This document shows positions 14,998 through 23,019 of a stretch of 49,357 nucleotides of DNA, in pieces (the stretch's first letter is position 1; each line of letters opens with the position of its first letter). Source of the stretch: Planctomycetota bacterium (lineage in GTDB: Bacteria > Planctomycetota > UBA1135 > UBA2386); assembly GCA_016795295.1 (NCBI GenBank), contig JAEUHP010000095.1, forward strand, positions 1 to 49,357, in the 5' to 3' direction. The translations under genes were made by a program, and so were the position numbers. The notes beneath the pieces were generated by a model. That model saw nothing but the letters and a program-made list of their open reading frames with translations, searched no databases and had not been told where the DNA came from.

Positions 14998-15801
14998 TTA
15001 CCGGTCGCCGCGCCGAAGTCCGCCTCGCCGCTGCAGAGCCAGCGCGAACCCGGGATCGTTGGTGCACAGCGCATCGACCCCGAGTGCCGCCAAGCCCTGC
15101 AGGCCCGGCTCGTCGTCGGTGGTGTAGGTGCAGACCAGCAAGCCGTGCTGGTGGCATGCCTGCACCTGCCCCGCGGTGATCGATTCAGCTGCCCAGTGCA
15201 CCATGCCGGCCCCCAGTTCGTGGGCCGCTGCAATCGCCGTCGCATCGAGCTCCGGATGCGCCTCGGTCGGGCCCAACACGGCCAACGCGCATTCGGGAGC
15301 TGCGGCGCGCAGCGCGGCGAGGAACGACCAGTCGAACGACTGCAGGATGCAGGATGGGAGCGCAGCCAACCCGCGCACCACGGCCAGATACGCATCCGGC
15401 GAGCCGGCCTTGTGCTCGACCAGGGCCACGGCCGAGGGCAGGATGGTGGCGAGTGCTGCGGCCAGGGTCGGTACCGGTTCCCGCGCTTGGCCGCTGCCCC
15501 GGTTGGCGTCCAACGGCAGGAGTTCGGCTGCGTCGAGTTGGGCCACCAAGGCTCCCGGGCCCAGCACGGTCGCCGCATCGGTGGTGCGATCGAGGGTGGC
15601 GTCGTGCAGGCACACCAGCACACCGTCCCGCGTTGCGCGGACGTCGAACTCCTGCATCGGCGCTCCTGCTTCGGCGGCGGCGCGGAACGCACGCAGGGTG
15701 TTCTCGGGTGCGCTGCGGCTGTCGCCGCGGTGGGCCACCACCACGGGCCCGGCGGCAGCGAGGTGTCGGAGGTGGGCGAAGATCGGCGGTGGCGCGGCCA
15801 T
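14998..15801 (-). CDS. Glycerophosphodiester phosphodiesterase family protein
   Basis: 267 aa, GDPD TIM-barrel family, which hydrolyses glycerophosphodiesters to glycerol-3-phosphate and an alcohol. Active-site residues are visible: HRGD at 24-27, PENT at 32-35, the metal-binding Glu51 and Asp53 (QEFDVRATRDG), and His66-Asp67 in LHDATLDRTTD. LVEHKAG later supplies the usual Glu/Lys pair. There is no signal peptide, so the enzyme is probably cytosolic. The ATG at 15801 agrees with the conserved N-terminus, and a TAGACT box sits 7 nt upstream. It is divergent from a small membrane protein at 15862. Confidence 0.92.
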   Translation of the reverse strand: MAAPPPIFAHLRHLAAAGPVVVAHRGDSRSAPENTLRAFRAAAEAGAPMQEFDVRATRDGVLVCLHDATLDRTTDAATVLGPGALVAQLDAAELLPLDANRGSGQAREPVPTLAAALATILPSAVALVEHKAGSPDAYLAVVRGLAALPSCILQSFDWSFLAALRAAAPECALAVLGPTEAHPELDATAIAAAHELGAGMVHWAAESITAGQVQACHQHGLLVCTYTTDDEPGLQGLAALGVDALCTNDPGFALALQRRGGLRRGDR

Positions 15802-15808
15802 CCGCGGC

Positions 15809-15814
15809 AGTCTA
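15809..15814 (-). promoter_or_regulatory. -10 box TAGACT, leaderless GDPD promoter
   Basis: On the minus strand TAGACT ends 7 nt before the ATG at 15801 and is followed by TGCCG-like sequence, as at 136-141. Confidence 0.5.
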
Positions 15815-15861
15815 GGGCCTGAGTGCTTCCTTCGCTGCGCGTCCCGGCGCATGATCGCAGC

Positions 15862-16212
15862 ATGACTCCTGAGCTGTACAAGCTGATCCACGTGGTGGGC
15901 GCATTGTTCCTGTTCGCTGGTCTGGGTGGTGTGTTGGCGACCTCTGGCAAGGAAGGGGGCAAGCCGTCCGGCTTGTACATGGCCATGCACGGGATCGGGC
16001 TCTTGGCGATGCTGGTGGCCGGCATCGGCTTCGTGCACAAGAGCGGGCTCGCGTGGCAGAACTGGTTGTCGGCCAAGGCCGGCGCGTGGCTGTTGCTCGC
16101 CGCCCTGCCGTTCCTGATCCGGCGCGGCATCGTGCCGCGGCCGCTGGGGCTGTTGCTGGCGTTGGCCCTCGGTGCTGGGGCAGTCTACTTGGCGCAGGTG
16201 AAGCCGTTCTGA
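15862..16212 (+). CDS. Small integral membrane protein (four helices)
   Basis: 116 aa with four hydrophobic segments: KLIHVVGALFLFAGLGGVLA, MHGIGLLAMLVAGIGFV, an AKAGAWLLLAALPFLI segment and RPLGLLLALALGAGAVYLA. His residues in the first and second helices (LIHVVG, AMHGIG) and the overall pattern resemble small cytochrome-like or SirB2-like membrane proteins, but this is only a likeness. The ATG at 15862 starts right before the first helix; an upstream GTG would add an unlikely basic stretch. Function unknown. Confidence 0.75.
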   Translation: MTPELYKLIHVVGALFLFAGLGGVLATSGKEGGKPSGLYMAMHGIGLLAMLVAGIGFVHKSGLAWQNWLSAKAGAWLLLAALPFLIRRGIVPRPLGLLLALALGAGAVYLAQVKPF

Positions 16213-16252
16213 GGCCGTTGGCTCACCCGGACACGCCTGCGATGTGCTCTCG

Positions 16253-16258
16253 TACGGT
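16253..16258 (+). promoter_or_regulatory. -10 box TACGGT, leaderless aminotransferase promoter
   Basis: TACGGT ends 6 nt before the ATG at 16265, with no Shine-Dalgarno sequence. Confidence 0.45.
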
Positions 16259-16264
16259 GCCGTC

Positions 16265-17458
16265 ATGACGGAGGTGCCCGCTGGCTCCGCTGGCTCCGCT
16301 GGCTACGCCAGTGCGCCCGCCGACGAACTGCTGCTCCTGGGGCCGGGGCCGTCGCCGGTCAGTGCGCGGGTGCGTGCGGCCCAGGCCGCGCCGTTGCTCG
16401 GCCACCTCGACCCAGAGTTCCTCGCCGTGCTCGAACGAGTGCAGGCTGGGCTGCGCAGCGTGTTCGGCACCGCGAACCCGTTCACGCTGCCGATCGCGGG
16501 CACGGGCACGGCCGGCATGGAGTGTCTGGTGGCGAACCTCGTGGAGCCCGGCGACCGCGTGGTGGTCGGTGTGCACGGCGTGTTCGGCCAAAGGTTCGCG
16601 GAGAGCGCGCGGCGGCGCGGCGGTGCAGTGGTCGAGGTGCGAGCCGAGTTCGGCGCGGCACTCGATCCGGCGGCCTTTGCCGCCGCGGTGGCGGCGGCGC
16701 CGACGGCGCTGGCGGCCGTGGTCCACGCCGAAACCAGCACTGGCGTACTGCTCGACCTGCAACCGTTCGCAGCGGTGGCCCACCAGCACGGGGCGTTGTT
16801 CGCCGTCGACTGCGTCACCAGCCTCGCAGGGGTGCCGGTCGAAGTCGATGTCCTGGGCGTCGACGCCGCGTTCGCTGGCACGCAGAAGTGCCTTTCCGCG
16901 CCCCCGGGACTCGCACCGGTGACCTTCGGGCCGCGGGCGTTGGCCAAGGCCCAGAGCCTGCGCACCCCGCCGCCGTTCTACTTCGACACCGGGCTGCTGA
17001 CCGGCTACTTCGGTCCCAACCGCGCCTACCACCACACGGCACCCGTGACCATGGTGGCAGCGCTCGATGCGGCCCTCGCCGAGGTGTTCGCCGAGGGACT
17101 GGCGCCGCGGCAGCAGCGACACCGGGGTGTGGCCGCTGCCCTGCGCGCCGGGCTGCCGGCTCTCGGTTGTGCGCCGCTGGTCGCTGCCGAGCTGGCGACT
17201 CCGATGTTGACCACGGTGTGTTTGCCGGCCGGCACCGACGATCGAGCGCTGCGCAGCCGCCTGCGCCGGGTGCACGGCATCGAAGTTGGCGCTGGCCTCG
17301 GCCCTCTGGCCGGCCGCGTCGTGCGCATCGGCCTGATGGGCCATGGGGCGCGGTTGGCGAACGTGCTGCGGGTGCTGGCAGCGTTCGGTGAGGCGTTGGC
17401 GCACCAGGGGCGTCCAGGGGACGTTGCGGCGGCCCTGGCGGCAGCCGCTGCGGCCTGA
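16265..17458 (+). CDS. Class V PLP-dependent aminotransferase (alanine-glyoxylate/serine-pyruvate type)
   Basis: 397 aa. Fold-type I aminotransferase of the alanine-glyoxylate / phosphoserine-like group. LLLGPGPSPVS near the N-terminus is the family hallmark; TGTAGME binds the cofactor phosphate; HAETSTGVL and VDCVTSLAGVPVEVD supply the pyridine-ring Asp; Lys208 in GTQKCLSAPPG forms the Schiff base. The end holds GLGPLAGRVVRIGLMGHGA, typical of the family. The first 15 residues come from a 9-bp triplicate (GCTGGCTCC type) that encodes AGSAGSAGY and is probably a disordered tail. The substrate is likely serine, alanine or glyoxylate; the precise pair cannot be chosen from sequence. Confidence 0.93.
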   Translation: MTEVPAGSAGSAGYASAPADELLLLGPGPSPVSARVRAAQAAPLLGHLDPEFLAVLERVQAGLRSVFGTANPFTLPIAGTGTAGMECLVANLVEPGDRVVVGVHGVFGQRFAESARRRGGAVVEVRAEFGAALDPAAFAAAVAAAPTALAAVVHAETSTGVLLDLQPFAAVAHQHGALFAVDCVTSLAGVPVEVDVLGVDAAFAGTQKCLSAPPGLAPVTFGPRALAKAQSLRTPPPFYFDTGLLTGYFGPNRAYHHTAPVTMVAALDAALAEVFAEGLAPRQQRHRGVAAALRAGLPALGCAPLVAAELATPMLTTVCLPAGTDDRALRSRLRRVHGIEVGAGLGPLAGRVVRIGLMGHGARLANVLRVLAAFGEALAHQGRPGDVAAALAAAAAA

Positions 17459-17529
17459 CCAGGGGGCGCCGCGCGGTTCTGCGGAAAGCACGTGCGACGG
17501 CGCGGTTGCCACGGCAGGATCCCGGGGCC

Positions 17530-18105
17530 ATGGACGAAGTTGCGATCCGGGAGACGTTCGCCGCGAGCATCGCCACCAAGCAGCGCCTGCTCACGCAGTG
17601 CGTGCCGAGCCTGCAGCGGCTGTGTGATGTGGCGGTGGCCACCCTGCGCGGCGGCGGCAAGCTGCTGTTCTGCGGCAACGGCGGCAGTTCGTGCGACGCG
17701 GCCCACGCCGCGGGCGAACTGGTCGGCTGGTTCGAGCAGAAACAGCGCCGAGCGTATGCCGCGGTCGCGCTCGGCCAGCAGGTGCCGACCCTGACCGCGA
17801 TCGGCAACGACGCGGGGTACGAGCACGTGTTCGCCCGCGAAGTCGAGGCGATCGGCCGCCCTGGCGACCTGTTGGTCGGCTTCACCACTTCGGGGGGCAG
17901 CCGCAACGTGGTGCTGGCACTGCAGCGCGCCAAGGCCCTTGGCCTCGCCACTGCGGTGTTGTGTGGCGAGAAGCGCGGGGCTGCGCTCGACCACAGCGAC
18001 GTGGCCGTGCAAGTGCCTTCGACCAACACCGCGCGGATCCAGGAGTGCCATCTGGTCTGCGTGCACGTGCTGTGCGCCGCGGTCGAGCAAGCGCTCGGCG
18101 CCTGA
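17530..18105 (+). CDS. gmhA: Phosphoheptose isomerase (SIS domain)
   Basis: 191 aa, the family length. Converts sedoheptulose-7-phosphate to glycero-manno-heptose-7-phosphate, the first step of ADP-heptose synthesis for lipopolysaccharide core or S-layer glycans. Visible are FCGNGGSSCDAAHAAGE at 47-63 with His59 and Glu63, GFTTSGGSRNV at 117-127, and Gln171 and His179 in IQECHLVCVHVL. These match the zinc ligands of E. coli GmhA. The ATG at 17530 gives the family N-terminus; an upstream ATG-like start at 17506 would add eight residues. It is 71 bp behind the aminotransferase on the same strand. The other heptose genes are outside the window. Confidence 0.93.
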   Translation: MDEVAIRETFAASIATKQRLLTQCVPSLQRLCDVAVATLRGGGKLLFCGNGGSSCDAAHAAGELVGWFEQKQRRAYAAVALGQQVPTLTAIGNDAGYEHVFAREVEAIGRPGDLLVGFTTSGGSRNVVLALQRAKALGLATAVLCGEKRGAALDHSDVAVQVPSTNTARIQECHLVCVHVLCAAVEQALGA

Positions 18106-18153
18106 TGCGCTGCTGCGCCGCGCCGAGCGCCGCGCTGCGTCCGCCGGTGTCGC

Positions 18154-18816
18154 TCAGCGCGTTTCGACGCAGCGCCAGCTGGTGACGAACACGCCCGGTT
18201 GGCCGGCCAGGGGCTCGAGTGGTCCGTTCGGGTCGACGCGCTGCGCAACCTGCTGTGCGGCACTGCGCAGCAGCGGGGCCGGCCAGTCTTCGCGCGGTTT
18301 GCCCAGCGGCTCGCCGCCCGTGGCCGGCAACGTGACTTGCATGGACCGATCGGGAAACACCGAGTTGCTCCAGCGCCGGAGCTTCGGCAGCAGGGTGTCG
18401 AGCTCGGGGATCGGCTCGCGGCTGGCCAGGACCAGCACGGTGGTGGCCGGCTCGATGCCGCTGCGCGTGGTCCAGGCGAGTTCTTTGCCGTCGGCGCGGC
18501 CCGGGAGCACGCTCTGCTGCGCCGGCAGCGGGTTGTGCTGGTCGCTCTGCAGCTGCGGGGACGGGAACAGCAGCAGGGTGCCGTCCACGGCGCTGTGTGA
18601 CAGCACGTAGACGTGGTGGGGCGTGCGCAGATGCAGGGACAGGGTGAACGGCGTCTCCGGAGCCAGCTTGGCGAAGTTCTCGGCGTGGCGGATGGCCGTG
18701 CCCGAGCCGAGGCGGAAGGCGCAGGCGGGCGCCAGCTCGGCCGGCGGCACGGTCTGCCACACGGCGACCGCGATCCCGAGAGCGAGCACCGGCAACAACC
18801 ACGGGCGTGCGTTCAT
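18154..18816 (-). CDS. Membrane-anchored or secreted protein, DUF4384-like
   Basis: 220 aa. A hydrophobic N-terminus (WLLPVLALGIAVAVWQTV) serves as signal anchor. The mature part has strand pairs of the kind TPFTLSLHLRTPHHVYVLSH and a DGTLLLFPSPQLQSD phrase, then GPG-type turns and ATTVLVLASREPIPEL. This pattern recalls DUF4384, a beta-sandwich domain on membrane-associated proteins. A TACCTT box 6 nt before the ATG suggests a leaderless mRNA. It is divergent from the 18913 gene, with 96 bp between. Function unknown. Confidence 0.7.
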   Translation of the reverse strand: MNARPWLLPVLALGIAVAVWQTVPPAELAPACAFRLGSGTAIRHAENFAKLAPETPFTLSLHLRTPHHVYVLSHSAVDGTLLLFPSPQLQSDQHNPLPAQQSVLPGRADGKELAWTTRSGIEPATTVLVLASREPIPELDTLLPKLRRWSNSVFPDRSMQVTLPATGGEPLGKPREDWPAPLLRSAAQQVAQRVDPNGPLEPLAGQPGVFVTSWRCVETR

Positions 18817-18822
18817 GCGTAC

Positions 18823-18828
18823 AAGGTA
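18823..18828 (-). promoter_or_regulatory. -10 box TACCTT, leaderless promoter
   Basis: On the minus strand TACCTT ends 6 nt before the ATG at 18816. Confidence 0.45.
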
Positions 18829-18912
18829 TCGGCAGAACTGCCCGGGGCGATGGTACGAGCTTCAGACTTGAGTCCGTCTCCGAGCTGGTTTCCCATGCCC
18901 ATGGAGGTCTCC

Positions 18913-20196
18913 ATGCCATTCCAGTTCCGCTACGTGGTGCTCGCGTCGTCCTTGCTCGGTTCCATCGGCAGCGGCTTGGCCCAAGAGCAGGCGGAGAGGC
19001 CGCCCAAGCAGTCGAAGGCGCCGGCTGCGGTCAGTTCCGCGGCGTTGCCGCGGCGGTTCCTCGAGTTTCCGGTGGCCGACGCGCCGACCCTGGACGTCGC
19101 CTCGACGACCGCCAAGGCCGTGGCGGTGCTGCTGGCGCTGGCGGAAGGCGAGGACCGCGACCAGTGGCCCTACGAAGGGGTCTATCGCGAAGACCGTGGC
19201 CAACTGCCGGTCGGCTACAAGGTCGGTGGCACGGCGATCGCGTGCCTTGGCCTGCTCGGTGCGCCCGGCTACGCCCGCGACGCAGAGCGGCAGGCGGCGG
19301 TGGCGCGTGGCCTGCGGTTCGTGCTGGAGACTCTCGACGCACCGCGCATGCAGATCGCCTTCCAGGGCACCTACGACGTGCGCGGCTGGGGCCACATCTA
19401 TGCGCTCGAACTGTTGCTCCACCTGCAGGACCACCGCTTGGTCCCTGGGCCCCTGGTGGCTGCGGTCGAGACGCGAGCGCAGTGGTTGGTGCAGGCGCTG
19501 GTCGAGTCGGCGATTCCCGAGGCTGGTGGCTGGAACTACTCCCGTCCGCGGGGATACCGCAGCCCGAAGAACCGGGCGTCGACCTTCATGACGCCGGCGG
19601 CGCTGCAGGCCTTGTTCCACGCCAAGGCGCGGGGGCACGAGGTGCCGGCCGCGGTGGTCACCCAGGCGCTCGACGCGCTCGAGCGGGCGCGCAGCAAACC
19701 CGGCGGCTACGCCTATGGCGCGCCGGCCAAGAGCCAGAACGACGTCGACGAGGCAGCCTTGACCATGATGGACAGGACGCCGAGTTCGGCGGCACGCGCG
19801 GCGGCCTGCGAGGCGGTGCTGCAGCTCGCCGGTCGCGGGGATGCTGCCCGGCTGCGCGAGTCGATCGAACGGTTCTTCCGGCACTGGGACGACCTCGCGG
19901 TGCGCAAGAGCCAGGACGGCACCCACGTGGAGCCGTACGGCATCGCCCCGTACTACTTCATGTACGGGCACTTCTACGTGGCGCAGGCGATCGAACTGGT
20001 GGCCGACGTCGAACAGCGGAACGAGCTGCGCATGCGCATGCGCACCACCCTCGCCAAGTCGCGCGAAGACGATGGTTCGTGGAACGACCGCCAGTTCGGT
20101 CGTTCGGCCGGCTACGGGACCGCACTCGCCGTGCTGGTTCTGCACATGGAGAAGCTGCCGAAGCTGGTGCCGTGGGCTGCGCCCGCGGCGAAGTGA
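18913..20196 (+). CDS. Secreted prenyltransferase/squalene-cyclase-fold protein
   Basis: 427 aa. A signal peptide (MPFQFRYVVLASSLLG..GLAQ) is followed by an alpha/alpha-toroid of the terpenoid-cyclase/prenyltransferase superfamily: ALLALAEGEDRDQWPYEGVYR, GGTAIACLGLL, WGHIYALELLLHLQD, GGWNYSRPR and PYGIAPYYFMYGHFYVAQAIE, with GSWNDRQFGRSAGYGTALAV near the end. The catalytic DxDD of cyclases is absent, so an enzymatic role in terpenes is unlikely; secreted members in planctomycetes are of unknown function. Three in-frame ATGs (18895, 18901, 18913) compete; GGAGGT at 18903-18908 is 4 nt upstream of 18913 and decides the start. A 15-bp tandem repeat begins 20 nt after the stop. Confidence 0.8.
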   Translation: MPFQFRYVVLASSLLGSIGSGLAQEQAERPPKQSKAPAAVSSAALPRRFLEFPVADAPTLDVASTTAKAVAVLLALAEGEDRDQWPYEGVYREDRGQLPVGYKVGGTAIACLGLLGAPGYARDAERQAAVARGLRFVLETLDAPRMQIAFQGTYDVRGWGHIYALELLLHLQDHRLVPGPLVAAVETRAQWLVQALVESAIPEAGGWNYSRPRGYRSPKNRASTFMTPAALQALFHAKARGHEVPAAVVTQALDALERARSKPGGYAYGAPAKSQNDVDEAALTMMDRTPSSAARAAACEAVLQLAGRGDAARLRESIERFFRHWDDLAVRKSQDGTHVEPYGIAPYYFMYGHFYVAQAIELVADVEQRNELRMRMRTTLAKSREDDGSWNDRQFGRSAGYGTALAVLVLHMEKLPKLVPWAAPAAK

Positions 20197-20215
20197 CCGG
20201 ATTCGCCGCGTACGC

Positions 20216-20275
20216 TCGGCTGCTCGAGTCTCGGCTGCTCGAGTCTCGGCTGCTCGAGTCTGGGCTGCTCGAGTC
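20216..20275. repeat. 15-bp tandem repeat, 4 copies
   Basis: Four direct copies of TCGGCTGCTCGAGTC (20216-20230, 20231-20245, 20246-20260, 20261-20275; the last begins TGGG), plus a decayed fifth. Each unit holds the palindrome CTCGAG. The array fills most of the gap between the convergent genes ending at 20196 and 20284. Confidence 0.9.
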
Positions 20276-20283
20276 TGGGCGGC

Positions 20284-21024
20284 TCAGGTCGTCGCGCGGT
20301 GCACGTGGTGCGGCGACGCTTGGTCCGTCGGCATCACCACGATGGTGTCCAGGTTGACGTGGGCCGGCCGCGTGGTGGCGAACAGCACACACTCGGCCAC
20401 GTCCGCGGCCTGCAGGGGGCGGGTGCCTTGGTAGACCTTGGCGGCGCGTTCGGCGTCGCCGCGGAAACGCACCACGGAGAACTCGGTCTCGACCATGCCC
20501 GGGTCGACGCTGGTGACCCGGATGCCGTGCCCAAGGGTCTCCATGCGGATCGCTTCGCAGATCGGTTGCAGGGCACGCTTGCTGCCGCAGTAGACGCCAC
20601 CGCCGGGATAGGCCTTGTGGCCGGCGATCGAGCCGATCACCACGATGTGGCCGCGGCCTTGCGCCATCATGGTCGGCAGCACGCGGCGGGTGACTTCGAG
20701 CAGGCCGATCACGTTGGTCTCGAGCATCTCGCGCCAGGCTTCGCCGGTGCCTTCGGCGATCTTCTCGACACCGCGTGCGAGGCCGGCGTTGTTGACCAGC
20801 ACGTCGATCGGGCCGTGGGCTGCGGTGGCCGCGGCGAGGAAGCGTTCGATGCTGGTGGGACTGGTGACGTCGAGTGGCGCGATGCAGGCGCCTTCGACCA
20901 GACCGGTGAGGCGGTCGCGACGGCGAGCACCCAGCGACAGGCGGTCGCCATGCGCGGCGAACGCCCGCGCACAGGCGGCGCCGATGCCCGAACTGGCCCC
21001 GGTGACGACGACGTGGCGGCTCAT
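20284..21024 (-). CDS. SDR-family NAD(P)-dependent oxidoreductase
   Basis: 246 aa, classical short-chain dehydrogenase. Rossmann motif GASSGIG at 9-15 with a following Arg cluster (GARRRDRL) that suggests NADP preference; LDVTS at 51-55; NNAG at 78-81; catalytic Ser132, Tyr145 and Lys149 (YCGSK); then DPGMVETEF. The set is closest to the YdfG/serine 3-dehydrogenase-like group acting on small hydroxy-acids or hydroxy-amino-acids, but the substrate is not certain. The C-terminus ends with VMPTDQASPHHVHRATT. A TATCCT box lies 6 nt before the ATG, so a leaderless mRNA is likely. Confidence 0.93.
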   Translation of the reverse strand: MSRHVVVTGASSGIGAACARAFAAHGDRLSLGARRRDRLTGLVEGACIAPLDVTSPTSIERFLAAATAAHGPIDVLVNNAGLARGVEKIAEGTGEAWREMLETNVIGLLEVTRRVLPTMMAQGRGHIVVIGSIAGHKAYPGGGVYCGSKRALQPICEAIRMETLGHGIRVTSVDPGMVETEFSVVRFRGDAERAAKVYQGTRPLQAADVAECVLFATTRPAHVNLDTIVVMPTDQASPHHVHRATT

Positions 21025-21030
21025 GGGCGC

Positions 21031-21036
21031 AGGATA
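21031..21036 (-). promoter_or_regulatory. -10 box TATCCT, leaderless SDR promoter
   Basis: On the minus strand TATCCT ends 6 nt before the ATG at 21024. Confidence 0.5.
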
Positions 21037-21077
21037 GAGCGGCCGCCGGCCGGAATCTGCTGTTCAGGCGCCAGGCT

Positions 21078-21854
21078 TCAGCGCTGCAGCAGCAGCACGA
21101 TCTGTACGACCTGCTCCAGCAGCGACAGCGCGGCGATGGTCAGCACCACCCGGCGCACCGCGGCTGGCCCGCGTACGACCGACCACTTGCTGGCCAGGAA
21201 ACTGCCGGTGGCGGTGCCCGCGGCGAGGCACAGTGCGGGGCCCCAGGCGATCACCGGTGGTTGCCGTTCGAACAGCAGCGGCGCCAGCACGAAGCCGACC
21301 ACGCTGGCGATCGACGACGTGATCACGACCACAGCCTTGGCGGCGTTCACCGCCACCAAATCGCGGTCGTAGGCACTGACCAGGACCAGAGTGGCGACGA
21401 ATCCCGTGCCGATCTGGGCGAAGCCCATGTGCGCGCCGATCAGCACGCAGCCGAGGGGGCCGAGCCAGCGCGGGGCCGCGATCGGCCCGGCAGGGCGACG
21501 GCGCAGTTGCTGCACCAGCAACAGGGCCAGCACCCCGGCGAGGTAGCCGCGGAACCACAAGTCCGGCGCGTGCAGCGCCAGCAGGTTGCCGGCGAACGCG
21601 CCGGGCACGGCGAACGCCGCCAGCCGCCACGCGCGGCGTTCGGGCACCACCCCCGCGCGCAGGTAGCCGAGCCAGGCGAACAGACCGACCCCGATCGCGC
21701 CAGGTCGCGACGATGGGTTCGCCATCGGCAGCGGCAGCCCGCAGGCATACTGGAATGCCCACAGGGCGAAGATGCCCGCACCGCCGGCGACGTTGTTGAT
21801 CGCGCCCATGCCGAGGCCGGCCAGCAGGGTCCAAGCGATCGCGGCGGGCTCCAC
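21078..21854 (-). CDS. TauE/SafE (TSUP) family membrane permease
   Basis: 258 aa with about eight hydrophobic segments in two homologous halves, as in the TSUP family of sulfite, sulfonate or organic-anion exporters. The N-terminal half has LAGLGMGAINNVAGGAGIFAL and NPSSRPGAIG; the second half has IGAHMGFAQIGTGFVATLVLV and NAAKAVVVITSSIASV, both typical repeat motifs. The substrate cannot be deduced. The start is a GTG at 21854, directly before the first helix. mdh is upstream on the same strand, 101 bp away. Confidence 0.88.
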   Translation of the reverse strand: MEPAAIAWTLLAGLGMGAINNVAGGAGIFALWAFQYACGLPLPMANPSSRPGAIGVGLFAWLGYLRAGVVPERRAWRLAAFAVPGAFAGNLLALHAPDLWFRGYLAGVLALLLVQQLRRRPAGPIAAPRWLGPLGCVLIGAHMGFAQIGTGFVATLVLVSAYDRDLVAVNAAKAVVVITSSIASVVGFVLAPLLFERQPPVIAWGPALCLAAGTATGSFLASKWSVVRGPAAVRRVVLTIAALSLLEQVVQIVLLLQR

Positions 21855-21955
21855 GGTGGGCTTCGGCGGGGTGGTGGGAGGGGATGCGTCGCAGCGACCG
21901 CGCTGCCACGCAGGCCACCCGCGCCGGGCGGCCCAGGTTCTTCAGCCGGGTCGAC

Positions 21956-22942
21956 TCAGCCGAGCAGATCCTTCACCATCTCGCGTTCGTCGCAGAGTTC
22001 CTTCCAGGTGATCGCGCACTTCTGCTTGCCGAACTCGTTCATCGCGAGACCCGGGACGATCTGCCAGTTGCCTTTGCCGTCGGTGGTGCAGGGGAAGCCG
22101 CTGATGATGCCCTCCGGCGTGCCGTAGCTGCCGTCGCTGAGCACACACAGGGCCACGCTGTCGGCCGCGGTGGTGACGGTGTAGAGCGAACGCGCGTGGT
22201 CGACCGCGGCTTGGGCCGCCGACAGCGCCGAGGACTTGCCGCGCGCTTCGATGATCGCCTTGCCGCGTTCTTGCACGGTCTTCAGGAACGGCCCCTGCAG
22301 CCAAGCATCGTCGCCTACGGCCTTGGCCGCGGCCACGCCGTCGATGGTGGCGTGGTGCCAGTCCGGATACTGCGTGTTGCTGTGGTTGCCCCAGATGATC
22401 ACGTTCTTCACCGACGACCAGTGCTTGCCGGCTTTGCCGGCGAGCTGGGCCTTGGCCCGGTTCTGGTCGAGGCGGGTCATCGCGGTGAAGCGGTTCGCCG
22501 GCACGCCCTTGGCGTTGCGCATCGCGATCAGGCAGTTGGTGTTGCACGGGTTGCCGACCACCACGACCCGCACGTCGGGGCCGGCGACTTCGGCGATGGC
22601 GCGCCCCTGGCCGATGAAGATCTTGCCGTTGTCCTGCAGGAGGTCCTTGCGCTCCTGGCCCGGGCCGCGTGGTTTGCTGCCGACCAAGAGGCACAGGTCG
22701 GCGTTCTTGAACGCAACTTTCGGATCGTCACTGGTGACCACTTCGGTCAGCAGCGGGAACGCACAGTCCTCGAGTTCCATGCGCACGCCTTGCAGGGCGG
22801 GCAGCACGGGCGTCACCTCGAGCAGTTGCAGGGCGACCTTGACGTTCGGGCCGAAGATGCCGCCGTTTGCGATCAGCGGCAGGAGGGAGTAGCCGATCTG
22901 GCCGGCAGCGCCGGTTACGGCAACGCGCTTCACAGTGCTCAT
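21956..22942 (-). CDS. mdh: Malate dehydrogenase (NAD-dependent, type 2)
   Basis: 328 aa, the length of the cytosolic-type (type 2) malate dehydrogenases, which interconvert malate and oxaloacetate in the TCA cycle. Nucleotide-binding [11 protein letters not shown] at 11-21; substrate Arg in [17 protein letters not shown] at 131-136; RLDQNR at 157-162 with the substrate Arg and proton-relay Asp; and catalytic His187 in [13 protein letters not shown]. The series [18 protein letters not shown] is characteristic. A weak TGCAAT hexamer lies 6 nt before the ATG. glyQ precedes it on the same strand, 77 bp away. Confidence 0.97.
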   Translation of the reverse strand: MSTVKRVAVTGAAGQIGYSLLPLIANGGIFGPNVKVALQLLEVTPVLPALQGVRMELEDCAFPLLTEVVTSDDPKVAFKNADLCLLVGSKPRGPGQERKDLLQDNGKIFIGQGRAIAEVAGPDVRVVVVGNPCNTNCLIAMRNAKGVPANRFTAMTRLDQNRAKAQLAGKAGKHWSSVKNVIIWGNHSNTQYPDWHHATIDGVAAAKAVGDDAWLQGPFLKTVQERGKAIIEARGKSSALSAAQAAVDHARSLYTVTTAADSVALCVLSDGSYGTPEGIISGFPCTTDGKGNWQIVPGLAMNEFGKQKCAITWKELCDEREMVKDLLG

Positions 22943-23019
22943 CGGGGCATTGCAACGGCTGCGGCTCCACTTTCAAGAGCGAGTCGGCGTGCCCACCGAC
23001 GGCAACCGTTCTCGGGCCG

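Noticed and set aside
14013..16130. Open frame of 705 codons on the minus strand over the 14475 gene and GDPD
   Set aside because: It is an out-of-frame shadow with Arg/Ser/Pro-rich sequence; the real proteins in the same region have signal peptide or GDPD motifs.
16279..16305. 9-bp triplicate at the start of the aminotransferase gene as a regulatory repeat
   Set aside because: It is in frame, encodes an Ala-Gly-Ser tail and is best explained as coding microsatellite.
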